A stretch of 64,000 bases of DNA from Muricea muricata (lineage: Eukaryota > Cnidaria > Anthozoa > Malacalcyonacea > Plexauridae). This document shows positions 23,201 through 38,200 of this stretch, piece after piece. The notes under the pieces were generated by a model, which saw only the letters and a program-made list of their open reading frames with translations, had not been told where the DNA came from and did no database searches. The position numbers were made by a program, and so were the translations under genes. The first letter of the stretch is position 1. Every line of letters begins with the position of its first letter. The DNA lies in assembly GCA_963855995.1 (NCBI GenBank), contig OY979717.1, positions 18,524,460-18,588,459 on the forward strand, read 5' to 3'.

Positions 23201-26200
23201 ATCTGAGCTACAAGATTTATCAAACGTGACAAATATAATCGATCATTTTCAAGCGTTCAATTATATAATGTTTACCATACCTCTACATCGTTATTCATTG
23301 ATAACCCTTGTAAATAATTCTCAACAGACTGCTCTTTGTCTTCATTTTTTGCCGCTAAATGTTTTGACAGTTTTTGCAGCCAGCCAGTACAGAGTCCATA
23401 TCTGCTTGTTAAATAGCGAAGTGGTATATTTTAAGCATAATTAGAAAAGCTCGCCTTCAAAAATAATCCCAAGCTTCGTAATACCAATGATTTATTTTAA
23501 AATGGCTATAATTAATGGCTAAAAATTTTAGTACTGATGATTAACAGTTGCAGACAATTAGCTTCATATTTCAGTATAATAAAATTATTTTTTCAAGTGT
23601 GTACGAGAATGAATTTTCAACCAGCTAAAACCAAGGTCAATGAAAAATAAAATCCACTACAAACCCTCACAATGCTCCAAAAATTTTTTGCCATTATTTA
23701 AAGATTTATAATAATATTCCTTACAATGATCAAGTGTGTAAACATTGTGACCTAAATGAGATTGGGAATGAACAATATTACCTAACGGTAGCAACACTAA
23801 GAAATAAATTTATAGATGACTTATATAGCATCTCTGATGCTATTCAACACACAAGACCTTTTTCACTACGTTTTGTAGTGTTATATAATGTTGTTAGTTC
23901 AATTTGTATCATTTTGTACCTTTTTCTGGTACTTTCTTGGATTTAATAATTACAATTCACAAATGAGGAGTAAAAAACTCCATGTAAAACTTTCCGCTTT
24001 TTGTTGTGTATTTAAGGATTAGAGACTGTTGTGAGTGTTTTGTTTACAAATCTCCAACACATTTAATAACTGGATCTGAGTTCACTACCTGCTTGTAATT
24101 TAAATACAGTACGTTACGTCATTTGCTAGTTTATTTACCGCTAAATATTGCAATGCTCCATTTTATTTGTCTTTCAAAACCTTTAGGAATTGTCTCATGT
24201 AAAATTATTTGACTAATCGCGTACGTGGATTTTGAACAGTGAACGAAGATCATATATTAATTAACAAATGGATAACATTTTCCCGCGTTGTATGTTAAAT
24301 GATAGATATACAGTAAGGCGTCATAACGTGGTAAGAACATGCAAAAAGGAGCCCACGAACCTCCAAGGCGAATGGGTCACTGATTGCTACGTTATGACAT
24401 GTACTCTGTAGCTACAGTGTTTCTCAGAATAGGGTCGTTCTTCACACAGATTTTTTCAGAGTCGAATATTACATTATGGTATTTTGCTATGTTGACTAGC
24501 GCGCATTGCTGTTAATTTGAAGAACATTCATCAATGCTTCACAGAAAAAAATTATTGCCTTTTGATTTAAACCATGATTTTTTCCAATTTCCCCCACTTT
24601 ATTAAAATGCAGCAGCAAACATGTGATTGCGGCAAAATAAGAATCAATGTTTTATTCTAATTCGACATGTGTACCATTCTTAGCAGTGAGCTGAGTACAA
24701 ACCATATTGGCATAAAAAGAAATAGCTGTGTTTTCAGTGTAACTGTCCCCTAAACGGAATTTTTGACATGCAGAATTGATGCAAATGCAGTCCATTTTGC
24801 CCTTTTTGGAATTCGAGTATTTTTGAAGCATAAATAAGAACCTTATTTCTCTCTTGTATTTAAACGAGAGATATCGATATGTACAGGGAGGCTTGGCAAC
24901 ATTGCCAACTTCTTGCTTCATCAACCAATAAAAAGCCAGTTCTGAACCAATAAAAAGCCAGGATGAACTCTAGCGATTATTATATAATTAACAATTAGAT
25001 TACTCGCTCTCGATTTCTATGCGGTGATAGTTGATGAGGGCGAAGCCCGAATCGACTATCACCGCATAGAAATCGAGAGCGAGTAATCTAATTGTTTTAG
25101 TACAATCAGAGGTCAAACATAGAATATTCAACAAAAAATGTGATTTTTAAGCAATTTTTTTTAAAGAAATCTCTATAGGAAGATGATTAGTTCGCTACTC
25201 GCTATCTATCGAGAAATAGATAGCGAGTAGAGTAACCAATCAAATTACAGCATTTGCAATAGTATGATGATACTAGTATGATTCTACTAATAATAAATAG
25301 ATATTCAGGAGCGCAGCCAGCCACAATGCAATTTGGCATGCAATAGCTCACAAGCTAGTACCAGATATAGTTATACTATGCTATTGCTAAACGAATGTAG
25401 CTAATTTCGCTATGTATTAGGGCATTATCCCTGTACTAATGCCTATACTACAATATTTGAGACCAGAAAGCACTGTGTAGAGATTGAAAAAATAAAGGAT
25501 TCTAACCTTTCTCTTCTGACGTTTTCAATGTGGGCGAATTTGATAATGTTGAACACAAATCTCAATTGTGCGCGATTTTCAAAAGGAGAACTGAATATGG
25601 AGTAAAAAACTATTATTAATACCATGGTAGCCATGATAGCTTATAATCTTCGATAAGAATATTAAATAAGTGAGCAGAATTCATTTCAAATCTCATTAAC
25701 AATTATTGATCTAATTTTTTAAGCCAGTTTAAACATTATTGGATCATTTTCAAGTATTGCTAAATGAGCCCGCAATACTACAGTAATCCTACAATCCTAC
25801 AAAATAGAAAGGCGAAGATAAGATATTTAAAGTATCATTACATATATTAACAACAAAACCTTTCTTACCACGCAACGGAGTAAGGTCGCGGTAATAATCT
25901 CGGTAGGTGTTCTAAACAACAATTGTTACAGTGAAAATTATAATCCAGTTGGTAAAAATTTGAAACGACCAATCCTTTCGTACTGAACCTCTTACAGTCA
26001 CGGCAATAGAAGCGTTCCAAAAATATTTGACCAGCTCATTTGCAGAAGTTTAACAATTTCTCTAACCAATTCCTCAAAATTTTGAACAAGTTCCTTAAAA
26101 TATTCACAACTTCCTGTTAATTGACCAATCAGAATGCTATATCTTATTCGTGAGCATTGTAATTGGTCAATATGTTTAATAAATAGGAAGTTGTGAACAT

Positions 26201-29200
26201 CTTAACGAACTTTTCTAAATTTGCGGAATCACGGGAGGAATTGATCAGAGAAGCTGCTTCCGGTAAACTTCAGCAAATCAATTGGTCAAATTTTCGGAAC
26301 GCTTCTATTGCCGCGATTGTAAAGATTACTGAACGCCAATACTACATTCGACAACACGTAAATATAATAAATAAAAGTTTGTAGAAATAGTTAAGCTAAC
26401 ACACGTCCACTACAAAACAGCAAGAACATACATAGCGTAGTAAGTATTAACTTTATAAATATAATTGCCAGCTTACCAAGCAGTCTTTCAAACGATGGTT
26501 TGCATGAAGGAAAGACATTTAAAATGTCAGTAAAAGAAACATGCGGCTCACGAATAAACGTCGAGTAATCACCAGCGCCTACAAAAGGTAGATGATTTTC
26601 ATTTAAAATGGGAACATGTTAAGCCTGAGGCAAATAATTGTTTTAGAAAAATTTCTTTAGTAAAACATACATAAAATGTACTTCTTTTATGAATACAGTT
26701 ACACTTCGGAAAATTCCCAAGTAAAGCCTAAAGTTATTGGTAATGTTTAAATAGTGAAAAAAGTATTTAACAAGCTATTTGCAGACGATCTATTTTATCT
26801 GAAGATATTTTAACATCAAAGTTTGTTTATATTCTTTGACTTTTTATCAGTAAATGAATCAACATGATGTAAAGATAAGAATACCACTGTTTACAAATGA
26901 TACGGAAACTAACAACAGCTTATAAGCGAAAACGACAATACAAGTATTACGATTCTCAATTTAGTGTGTGTATGTCTAAGGTATAAGAACTATACTCTAC
27001 GATTATAGAGTACTAACTAAAATGAATTAACAAGTTGCATGGATATCAAGATACAATTTAGAGGAGAAATCAGAATGATGGTAATCTAAAATTTTTATTT
27101 TGGAATAAAAATTGAATTCCTTCTTATTTTAAGAAACTGCCGGGCTCCAAAAGCCACTCTCGACTCTATTAACTTAAGCCTGCTGCCTGCTTTCCACCAC
27201 GCATAATTTTGCGGGCGTAACCGCGTTTTTCATTGTCTTTTTCGCCAGTGGAAAACGGCATATACACGTACAAACTAAGTGAGAATTTACCTGTACAAAA
27301 CCACACAGTCGTGAACAAATTAAAAAATTCTCACCTTCTTTACTACAAAGTTCTTGCAATCGTCGTTTTTCCACGGGATCACCTGTGTACTCGCACAAAA
27401 CCCTGAGAAATGCCTGCAAATATAACATGTAAGAATTATGATAGCTCAAACATCTAAAACACCTTAAGGCGAGTCTACTGTTAGACTTAGCCTGATACCG
27501 TAGTACGAATTGAGCACTTTTCTTCCACATTTGCTAAACACTACAAATTTTCCAAGTATTCTTCTCCCCCCCCCCCCCCCCCGCCCCGAAGAAATACCAC
27601 GAGATATTGAATATCTCACCTTTCGGGGAACAGTTCTGATTTCTAAACAGCTTGTCAAAGCTTGTCTTATCGTACACTCCTGTGGAATATAATCGGGCCG
27701 TCCTTTAGCTAGAAGATAATATAGAAGTAATGTATTTTCTATACTTGTAGAAGTATATCTAAACACATTCATTATATGATATACATTTTTTTCTTAAGTG
27801 CAATACCTCGCTTTTTATTCCCTGCTGCTTCTTTTGCCTCCAGTGTGAAAACGTGGTTTGCATGGCCCTGAAAATCCAGTCTAAAACATAACCATTAGTG
27901 TTGAGGTAAAATCTCACTATCCTGAACAAAGCAAGGCATGGTAAGGCAACCTGATACACGTATAAGGTAAAATGAGGTGAAATAAGGCAAGGCAAGGTAA
28001 GGCAAGGCGAAGCGAGATAAGCATATAAAGGTACATGAATGATGCATGAATGTAGATACTTTACATGTACTTGGTAAAACTTGAAAGCACTTGCCTGTTT
28101 ATGAGATCTTCCACCTCATTTTCGTTATTCGGACAAATAATACCAAAAGAATCACCAGGATTGTAGTCAAGTACAACATCCTAAAGGGGTTTGAAAATCA
28201 AATAGTTTGAATAATAGTAGCCTGTTAACAGACCCAACCCTAAAAGAGTAAGGTCTGTTAAGACTTGATCGATGGCTAGTCCTGGCATGAGAAGGAAATT
28301 TAGTGAAGTATTCTAATTATCCTAGGTTTACATTGCAAATATTGGCTTCTAGTGCAATTTATCGCAGAGATCTTTTTAAAAAAAATGAGCATCGTAACTT
28401 TAAAGATAACAGACAAAGCAGTCATTTCAAACATACCAGATAATGTAATATATAATAATGTTGCATAAATTAATTCTCTAAAACTTGAGATTTAATTTAT
28501 GCATGGACAAGACTTATTAATTAGAATTAATCATTCCGATTTAGGTCTGTGCATAGGCAAGAATCATAGTTTTCTAAAGTTTCAGCAGAGGAAAAACAAA
28601 AAAACTCCGACAGAAAAACATGCCTAATGTTAACAACAAACATTTACATACACCCGTATCCAAGGTCAGGCAATAACCTGTTTTTACAGCATCGTCTCGA
28701 GTCAGTCTTGAAGCGGTAATGATCTTTGCTCGTGTTATGGGTGAAGCACTACCAGGAAATTCAGCTCCGCCTTGCCAAGGACATGATGAAGTGTCCTGCA
28801 AAAAGGTGGGTTTTTTAAAAATCCAAACACGTTTTTTTTATTATGAAGCTATGTATCATGCGCCCTTCAGTCCTTAGATTCCCGCGGCGGTCAAAACACC
28901 CCAGTTTTTGATTTCCAAAGGCGGTCAAATCGATTCTGAGTTGTTATTTTAATTGTAGCTAAATATGACGTATTTATGGTTAATTTTATATATTAATCAG
29001 AGTTTATTCTGGCTTTTCGTTAGTCGAAAACCGTGTTCTATTAGAGGACAGACGCACGGCAAACGCCATTTCAGTGACGAACCAATCACAGCCATTTGTA
29101 TAGATCATGATCATGTAATAGCGTTCGAAAATCTTTTAGCAGCACTACTACGCATGATGAAACTTTTAACAAAACTAAGCTTGGTGAAATTTTTAACTTT

Positions 29201-32200
29201 TTATTATGTAAAATAGAAACATAGCATTTTGCTGTTGTCTTTTCAGTCACAGATGGGCCGCTTTATTGTTCTTACCACGTAATGACCTCGTACTGTATCT
29301 ATGACTGAACAGACAACAGCAAAAAGCAGTACCATGTCATTCAATGATGGTCCATTTGCAGCGAAATCAGCGAGTACTTAAAAAGAGATATATTTTGCAA
29401 TAAAGCTGGATTGTGTGACGCACTTGGTGGAAATATTTCATTATATTAATAAGGTTACAGTGTTTAGAGAAAGTTTTTGCGCTACATATATAATCTAACA
29501 GCAACTATTGCTTGACGGCATTACAAAGATCACTTAAAATGACAATGTAACTTCTTTGGTACAATATCTCCAGCTCTCTTCCTTCTGGAGGTATTCAACT
29601 TTATGACATCACTGTGCATAATGAGTGTCTTCGAGATTGCTAATTTTGTAGCATATGACAATAAGAAGCAACTAAAACTGCGCTGTAAACTGCGTGTAAA
29701 CTACGACTAATTGATTTGTGCGAAATATGTTGATCACGTTGCAAATTACTGACGATTTTTGTAAGGCAATCAATAAATAGTTGGACAAAATTTCGTTTTA
29801 TGGGCACTTTAAGTTATGGAAAACGAGGCAAATAAGACTACTCTGGCAGAGTTACTACATACAAAATCGATAATCGCGGTCGATAAAAATGAAACTGACT
29901 CAAGTGTGCAAAAAATAGTTGCTGAAGTCAACTAATGACATTTTTGTTCGCATACCTTCCGTACTTCATCAGTAAATGTGATCGATAAATACGAAGATGG
30001 AAGAATCGGTATACTTAAATCTACAAGAGAACAAAATATGAAGGAGTGTTTTACAGCCAAATCAAGATACAGACATCGACAAAAAATGGAATGTCTACGA
30101 ACATGTTTTGGACAACTTGTAACAAGCTTTCACACTTAGGGTAAAGAGTCCAGGTGCGAGGTGTGGTTTTCCTACAAACTAATGCAGCTCTGGTGGTCAC
30201 AAAGTTGGCAACATGCAACACGCAAAACATGGTTGTAACAATATTGCTATTTCATTACCGTGTCATTCTTGCTGGAGCAACCTTCTAAAGGCCGAGACAG
30301 ACCGGACGCGACTTGACAATGCGATGCGTCGTTTTCAACGTCCTTTTAACTTTAATCCTTTACTACTTCTCCCCAATCTTCGGAAGGACTTCAGCAATTT
30401 AAGCTACTTGGTGCACATATATAGCCAAACTTCTCTCCGTTGACGGTTTCATTTGCTTTTAAAAATCGAAAAATCGCGTCGCGTGAGCAAATCAGGTCCG
30501 GTCTGTGTGGACTTCACAATTTCAATAGTCTCATCAAGTTATGTCAAACTTAATAGCTTGTTCAAACTTGTTCAGAGAACTTGAAAGAAGAAGTGTATAC
30601 ATAACTCGTCAAAAGACTTTTTACAACACTTGTTACAACTTGTTTGCAGGTTTTTTACAACTTGTGTGCTTTTATATATGTGACTCGGGCCTTCCAACGA
30701 TGCACCACTGTAGCTATGTACCCTTACCTGATTTCGATAATGGTTCTATAGATGTCCTTAATGAGGGAATGGTATGTTTGAAATTTTGTGCCACGTCTTT
30801 TGTTTCATCTGAAGCATCAGTTTTGTCTACGATGCAGTTAATTTCTTCTGCTTTACCGTTTTGTAAAACGTTTTTATCTTTAAATGGATTTTCCGTGTCT
30901 TTGGTAACTATTTCAACCGGCGAGTTTAGTCGATTCTCAGTTTGTGTAGACTGAGCAGCTCTCTCTTCATTCGTGGTAGCTGTACTTGCGTTGGGTAATA
31001 AAGGTAAAGTGCTGTCTTTATCCTTTATAAAATATGTAGATGTGTTAAAGGGTAATGGCAACAAAAAATTTTTTGCTTATTTGAAAGTCAAAGCTTTGAA
31101 CAACTAACAAAGCCTGTTACCACTTTTCATATCTTGCTTGATTCGTGAGATATTTGGGCTCAAACATGTGACTTGTCCGCGATTTCTGATAAATTCTTGA
31201 TCCCATTACATGACGTCACAAGTGAAATAAGCCTTAAAAAGTACTCGTAATAGAATTAGTAACAAACAATAGTCTGCCAAAATGCTTTTGCGTGACATCA
31301 AATAGCAAGTAGAAACGAGTTTCTGGTTTGTCATGATCATTGCTTGTCAATAATTAAATGTTGCGTGACCCCCCCCCCCCGTGACGTAACATGTATATCC
31401 TTGAAAATCCATAATGGCGGACATCTGTTGTGTTTGAGCCGAATCAAGCTACACATGAAAACCTTTTTCTAAAGACACGAATGATGATGAACATTCAAAA
31501 TTTGCATCGCTTGACCGAATGCCGGGCAGACACTGTTCATTTTATAGTAAATATGTCGACACGAAAGCAAGAAAATTAATCTAATAATTCCTATTTTTTA
31601 TTGCCTGTTTTCTTTCCTAGTACCGTGATTAGCTGTTGCTTGTCACTCAGTAAAACAGAAAATTGAACTCACGTCATGTTTGCTCGAACTTAGTTCTTCC
31701 AGTAACGCAGGCCAAAGTCCATCAATCCAAGGTTCCACAACGACTTCTAGCCTATAGCACAACAATTATACTTATAGGACTGCAGAAACGTACTGAGTAG
31801 ACCATGTATGTTCACTTGATGAGCCCATATTTACATACTGTACGAGTATGAAACATTAAAAATGAAAAAGGGTTATATTTCATCAATTCCGGTCGAAATA
31901 TATGAGAAAACAAGCGGTGTAGCTTACCTATTTGTGCTTCGGATAACATTATTGGTTATGCTTCTCTGACACGCACTAATATGATGACAAAATTCTACGG
32001 CTAATTCTAAGGCTTTTGAGCAGTCGTACCGCTCATGTGCTTGTAAAACTGTCCGCGTTACATTTTTTTGTTCAGTGCCGCAGCTGTTGGAGGGATGTTT
32101 TCAATGGCCTTGTTTCAGCAAGTGTCAATAAACGACTTCTTACCCTCTCCGTGGAATGATGAGGTGGTATCGCAGTAACTAAACGAGAGGGAGAAGAGGT

Positions 32201-35200
32201 AAGCGGTGAAGGTCTGGGGTCTGAAAGAACTGGCAATCTTGTGAACTGGTATGAACCTCAAATGCTTCCCGACCCCAAACGGGAGCCCCAACTCCCGGAG
32301 GGCAAGGTATTCCCACCCAGAATACGAAAAATTCTTCAACAGCATTTCTGACATGCACAAACATACGCCAATCGGCCTCTTTGATGTTACATGACGTCAA
32401 TGGCTGGAGATCGACATCCGCTTTGTTTAATACTACCCTGTCTTGTTTAAAACTGCCCTGCCAACGAAAACTCCGAGTGCACAATTAATGCTCTCGGTCA
32501 GTGATTTGACAAATAGCGGAAACAGTGGCGTCTTTTTTTCGTCGCGTTTTCATCGCCCATTCCATTGGACCCTCCAACCCTCATCAAACGTTTACCTCTT
32601 CTTCTGGTCCACTCGTGTTCAGTGGCTGCGATAACTCCAGTCAAAGTCGTTTAGTGACATGTTAAAGAAGATGGAACACTTGTAATCGAGAAAATGGCAA
32701 CGCCTCCTAGAGACATCGAACAAGTTGTTGTTTTCTGTGCATTGCATAGCATTTGATAGCATTAAGAAGAACGAGGAGAGGTGATATCTATTTCCAAGCC
32801 GAGGAAGGCCATTGAAAATATCCCTCCGACGGCTGCAACGCTGAACACAAACATGTAAATCGATCAGTTTTACAAACACGTAAGTGGTGCGACTGTGTTG
32901 AAGCCATACAGAAACAAGCTTTGCGGTTACCATGGAAGACCACAACACGTTAGTTATGGTTAAATGGTTCTAAAATTGATTAAAAGGCCAATTGAAATTA
33001 ATAAACAATTAAGTTATAGGAAAAATAAAATAAAACGAAAAACATATAAAATCTAGGACCTTTTTCGGGTCACACTTCCACGACTCGCATACTGCAGTCA
33101 CAAAATAAGAATGACAAAACAAATTCGTCGTTCTTACAAAATTGACCAATCAACCATAGGCGGCCCAATTCAGTGTGTAGTTTCATATAGAGATCAGTGC
33201 ACACATAAACACACTCCGTTGGTTCTTAAAGGGAATTAGATTTAAGAACCTATGAAGTGTGTTTATGAGCGTACTGATCTCTATGTGAAACTACAGACTG
33301 AATGGGCCGCCTATGAATCAAGGTATTGGGCGTGTCATAGAAGCGTAATGGAGGGTTTGCATTACAGACTAACATTCGAGCTGGGAAAGAAGAACAAAAC
33401 ATTTTAGTACAGGTAGAAAGAGGATCCTAATATTAGTAGAATTGCAAAGTTTGGTGGCAAAAATGTTGAAAACTACGGAAAATATAGCCCTGCGAAGTTT
33501 CCAAATTTTGGATACATTTGTGTAACGCGCGGCAATTTCAACTCAAAAATTCTACTACAGTTCTACTAATTTTAAGATGCTCTTTCTGACTGTAGTAAAA
33601 AAATTCGTTCTTCCTGCATAGTTCTAGTTTTAGTCTATAATTAATGGAATAATAATAACCACTTTTCGTTTTTATGTTCTGGAGCGAGGAGCCCGGGTAC
33701 GAGTTTGCGACTGGGTTCGTTCATCGGCCCTGTATTTCAATTTCTATTACGATTTTTGACGTCCGAAAAAGCATTTTTCCTACTCAAATTTTGGGCAACC
33801 CTTCTACTTCATGTTCTTGACATCGTAATCTATAATTGTGCTAAGTGCAGGCTTGTTGTCATCATTTCTAGGACTTGCCTAAAATTGGCATCATAACAAT
33901 AGATGGATTTTTATATTAATCTGACACTGCAGAGAAGAACAAAAAATTTGTTGACCCGAGTGGCATTTCACCGGGTTTGAGGCCAACTGGGTTTGGTAGC
34001 GGATTAGTGTCTATATCGCTGAGCATCTATCTTTCTGGGTACGATTCACGTTCGTAGTCCCTAACTAGTCGCTTTTTTATAAAAGTTGAATGGGGAAGGG
34101 CGGAAATTTTTGAAAATTACATTCCAAAATGCGATTTTATTTGTATGGGAAACCTATTTATTAACAAGTTTTACACTAGACTCAACCTCGTACCCAGTGC
34201 CTTCAGATTTTAGGGCGCGAAGCAAAGAAAGGCCTTGGCAAATTCTGGTCACGTGACTCGAAAAATTTTGGACGCAATTTTTGGTCTTTTGATGCGGACG
34301 AGTTGGCAACAAAATTAAGATTAAACAGAGCGGCGCGGAGGAGCGAGGCGTAGATCATGTCATTTAATAGAGTACCAGGCCAGCCTTTGCCAAACTCTGC
34401 ATTGCTGTGTGGAAAAAAGGTGTAACGTGCTTTGAAGTGAAAAACTTACATCATACCAAATGATGTACCTAGTGTGTTCGCTTATAAATTAGGAAGAGTA
34501 TAGTACATAAAAATATTTTTACATGTTGCTGTAATTAAAGCATGTACAATATATTCTCATGTATATTCTCACTCCTCTGCATTTACTTTGTTAAGTTAAA
34601 ATCGCATCGTGCGCGCTGGACTTAGCTACTGTACAGTATAAGTACAAATGTCTTCGCACCGCATATTTTAATAATTTTATAAAATGAAGGCGTAAAGCTA
34701 TGTAAGTTTCTTACCAAAAGAATAAGCAAGATCGTACATTTAACTTCCAAATTAAATGCTTCATTAAATAACAGTAATTTCAAATACGAGTCCAAATGTA
34801 ACTTTTGAAATGTTTGCCAAACCGTTAACCTGCAATCAGCTGACAACCTCCCCTAAGAAGATATGGCCACAAAGGCCAGGTTACAAAAATGTCCAAATTT
34901 TTGAAGCCACGAGACCAAATTTCCCCCCGGCCTTCTGCTTCGTGCCCTAGAACCCTGAAGGCCCTGGGTACGAGGTTGCACTACACTCACCCAACAGCGT
35001 CATCCGCAAATCCCGGTGGGTAAAACTGTGTTGCTCCCAGGTCCAAAAGACGAGAATTGAGGGTTTTTGAACAATTACAAAAATTTGTATAGTTGGTATC
35101 ACCCAAACCTATCAAATGAAAAACACAGAATTGATTGAAGCCCTAAACAGTCAGAAGAAAAAACTTAATTAAATAAATACGTTTCCACATTGAACAGACA

Positions 35201-38200
35201 CAAGCGCGTTGATATACAGTACTGAAGGTCCCAAAACTGTAAAAATGCGATTAGCCCTGCTAAAGCAACGCAATTTTCAAAGATAAAACCATAGTCAATC
35301 AAGATAAGGTCTGAAAAGTCGACCACTCAAGTATACTGAATATTAAAATATTATTCAGCTAAGATGCACAAAAAATACTGTGTACAGTGAAGCCGTCTCT
35401 ACATAAAATCGTAGCTGGTGGTGTTTTCACTGGTAAAAATATGGTTTTTGATAGAAACAGCAAAATATGGTTTTTGATAGTTAACTGCAGCACTATGAGC
35501 GACATCAAATAATTATTAATTATATTCCTATAAATATTCAACTAAATAGATTTTTCCACTCATCGCAAAACAAACTCGCAAGCTCGCCACGAGCACGCGT
35601 ACATCTAACACAAACCATCAAGTATTGTGATAGCATGAAATCACTCGCAGCGAACTAGCGAGTTGGCACAGGTATTCGCCCATGAGTGGAAAACAGCCTT
35701 TGTGACAGTAAACTGAATATTCTAGTGATGTTTAAATTAGTACTGGAATTGCATACAATACGTCACATACTGTACACTGTGCAACTGATATTGCTTTCGC
35801 CATTCAAATCAAACACAGAGCTATGTGTTAGCCACTTAATAAACATTAGTTCACTACGCAGAATGTCTAATTATGTAGCTATACGTTGACATAAAGCAGA
35901 TTCACACTGCACGTGAGACTTGTCAAAAGTTGCTCGCTCAAAGCCGTTTTCCACCAGGCGGGATTATGAGCGGTCAGGCAGAAATGGACAAAGAAAAATT
36001 CCGTTCCACGCGCAAAATAACGTCTATTGGAAAACAGGCTTTACTTTACCATTGTACCTGACAAAAAAGTCGCGCTCATGCAATCCGCGACCGAGCAACA
36101 CAAGTCACTTGCAAGCATGCAAAATCACCGACCCTGTACACAGTTGCAAACTGTAATGACAGCTACAATCCTGGCCAAAATCATTAATATTTGCTCAACA
36201 TCTACACCTCTACCCAAAAGCTATCTACTAACCTATATGTTTGCTCCTTAATTGCCCCCCTCCCATCCACCCATCCACCCCCCCACCCCAAGTTGAACCT
36301 AATATGCAAAATGCATGAGCACAAAAACAACGTTGATCGACGAAGATCGTTTTATTTAATTTAGCAACAATAACCGAAAAATTGATGAGATGACCGAGAG
36401 TGCCATTAATGTTTTGGTCAGGATAGTATACAGATAGTTTGTGTGGGTATTTTGCGTGAATTGGATTTTTAAGCATATACTAACCTAGTAAGGCAAAACG
36501 AACATTTTTCAGATAAGATGAGTCTAGAGTCTTCTTCCTTAGCCTTCTCCAGAATTTTGTTACAGTATCAGGGGGGTCACCATCGCCAGTTGTCGAAACA
36601 ATAAACACAACACATTTCTCTTTTTCGATTGAGAACTGAAATGGACCAAAATAAAGGACTCTGGTACAAATGGTTTATGAGTCAACTATCTTGTATTAAT
36701 CAACTTTAATTAATATTAACAACAACTGTCAGGAACTTCCTTCAGTTTAGGAATTCCAATAGGACTATTGAAAGTGATTTAAGTGAACAGATTGTTTTAG
36801 ATGGCACAATGTTCCTCCTAGATCACTTGGTCACAAGAAAACTGCATACATGAATAGTTTTTGAGGTACCTGGAAGGTATTAAATTATAATTATAGTTAT
36901 AAAACATAAAAAAATGGCTGGAAAATAGAATGTTTTAAAAAGGGGAAAGGTATTGGTTACGAGGAGGGTTCAAACTCCTTTCTGAACTGTGCACATTTCT
37001 CTTTTTCTTGACTATGTCAGCTGACAGTCTTTCAGCTGAATTTGGTATTATTTGAACTATTTGAAAATTGCACAACTTTAAATAATACACCAACAATAAA
37101 CACCAATGATAGGATAAATAAACTGTCAAACCCCAGGTAATCTCACATAGTCCTAGAGTAGAGGCTGGGGCTTTGTGGAGTGGGGGTTAATAATTATGTT
37201 ATCTTCATCCCAGTATTGTTTTATCTAGAGCTGTGCAAACTCCGGTTTTTTCACCTCCGCCTCCGGCTCCGGCAAAAAAAACTCCGGCTTCGGTAAAAAA
37301 ACTCCGGCTCCGGCAGAAAATTTTACGCTTGTGTGTAAATTTATCAAAATTGGAAATTTTTCCAGTTTAAAGTGGAAATACTGTACCATCTTTGTTTTTT
37401 ATTTAACACTTCGCATTCTTCGCATTAACATTTTGTAATATGCACGATGCACGGTATTGTATTTGCAAAACAAGACGCATTTTCTCTTCTGGAAAAAACA
37501 TACAGTTAATAGTAATGTTTCAGTTATTCTTAAAAACATATATTCGACCTTTCATGTTGATAATTGTGAGCATAGCGTCGCAGCGTTTAATGAAAATTTC
37601 AGATAAAATTTTCACGCGCTTTACCGTCTTACGGACGTCACAGTTATACAAAAGTAACATTAAATAGTATAATTACAATTTATATGTTTGTGGCAAGCCA
37701 TATTAGGCTGTAATTACTTTTTCGTCGATGGAGTTAGTTTTTTCGTTGATCTATGATAGAAGTTTGCAGCACAAATAAGTGCTGCCGGAGTTTTGCCGGA
37801 GGTGAACAAACTCCGGCTCCGGCTCCGGCTCCGGCAAAATAGGGAAAAACTCCGGCTCCGGCTCCGGTGCACAGCGCTAGTTTTATCCATATGAACACAC
37901 CATCCTGGCTGTGCCGGATACTCATTTAATATATAATATAAATCATATGTATATCATCACTATGTTTATTAGTATTTTACTTAATATTGTGCAACTTCGC
38001 AAAATGTCAGAAACACAAATATTAATGAGTACGCCAGGGGAAGATGGTATCAGTATAAATTGATTGCCAGGGTGCATTCTGTGTAATATTCACTCCGAAG
38101 ATTCGTGATTGTACGCTGACTTTTATTATAAATTATATTATGATTTTTGAAACTCCACGCCAGAGATATCCGAAACTTTGTGCATGGAATGCACCATGGA

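Noticed and set aside
24652-24924. 90-codon - strand open frame
   Set aside because: Lies in an MTRR intron, no family motif, not needed for the MTRR frame, ordinary length for chance in this AT-rich DNA.
32115-32634. Overlapping frames with Pro-rich segments on the - strand
   Set aside because: In an MTRR intron, no recognised domain and no splice-compatible join with MTRR.
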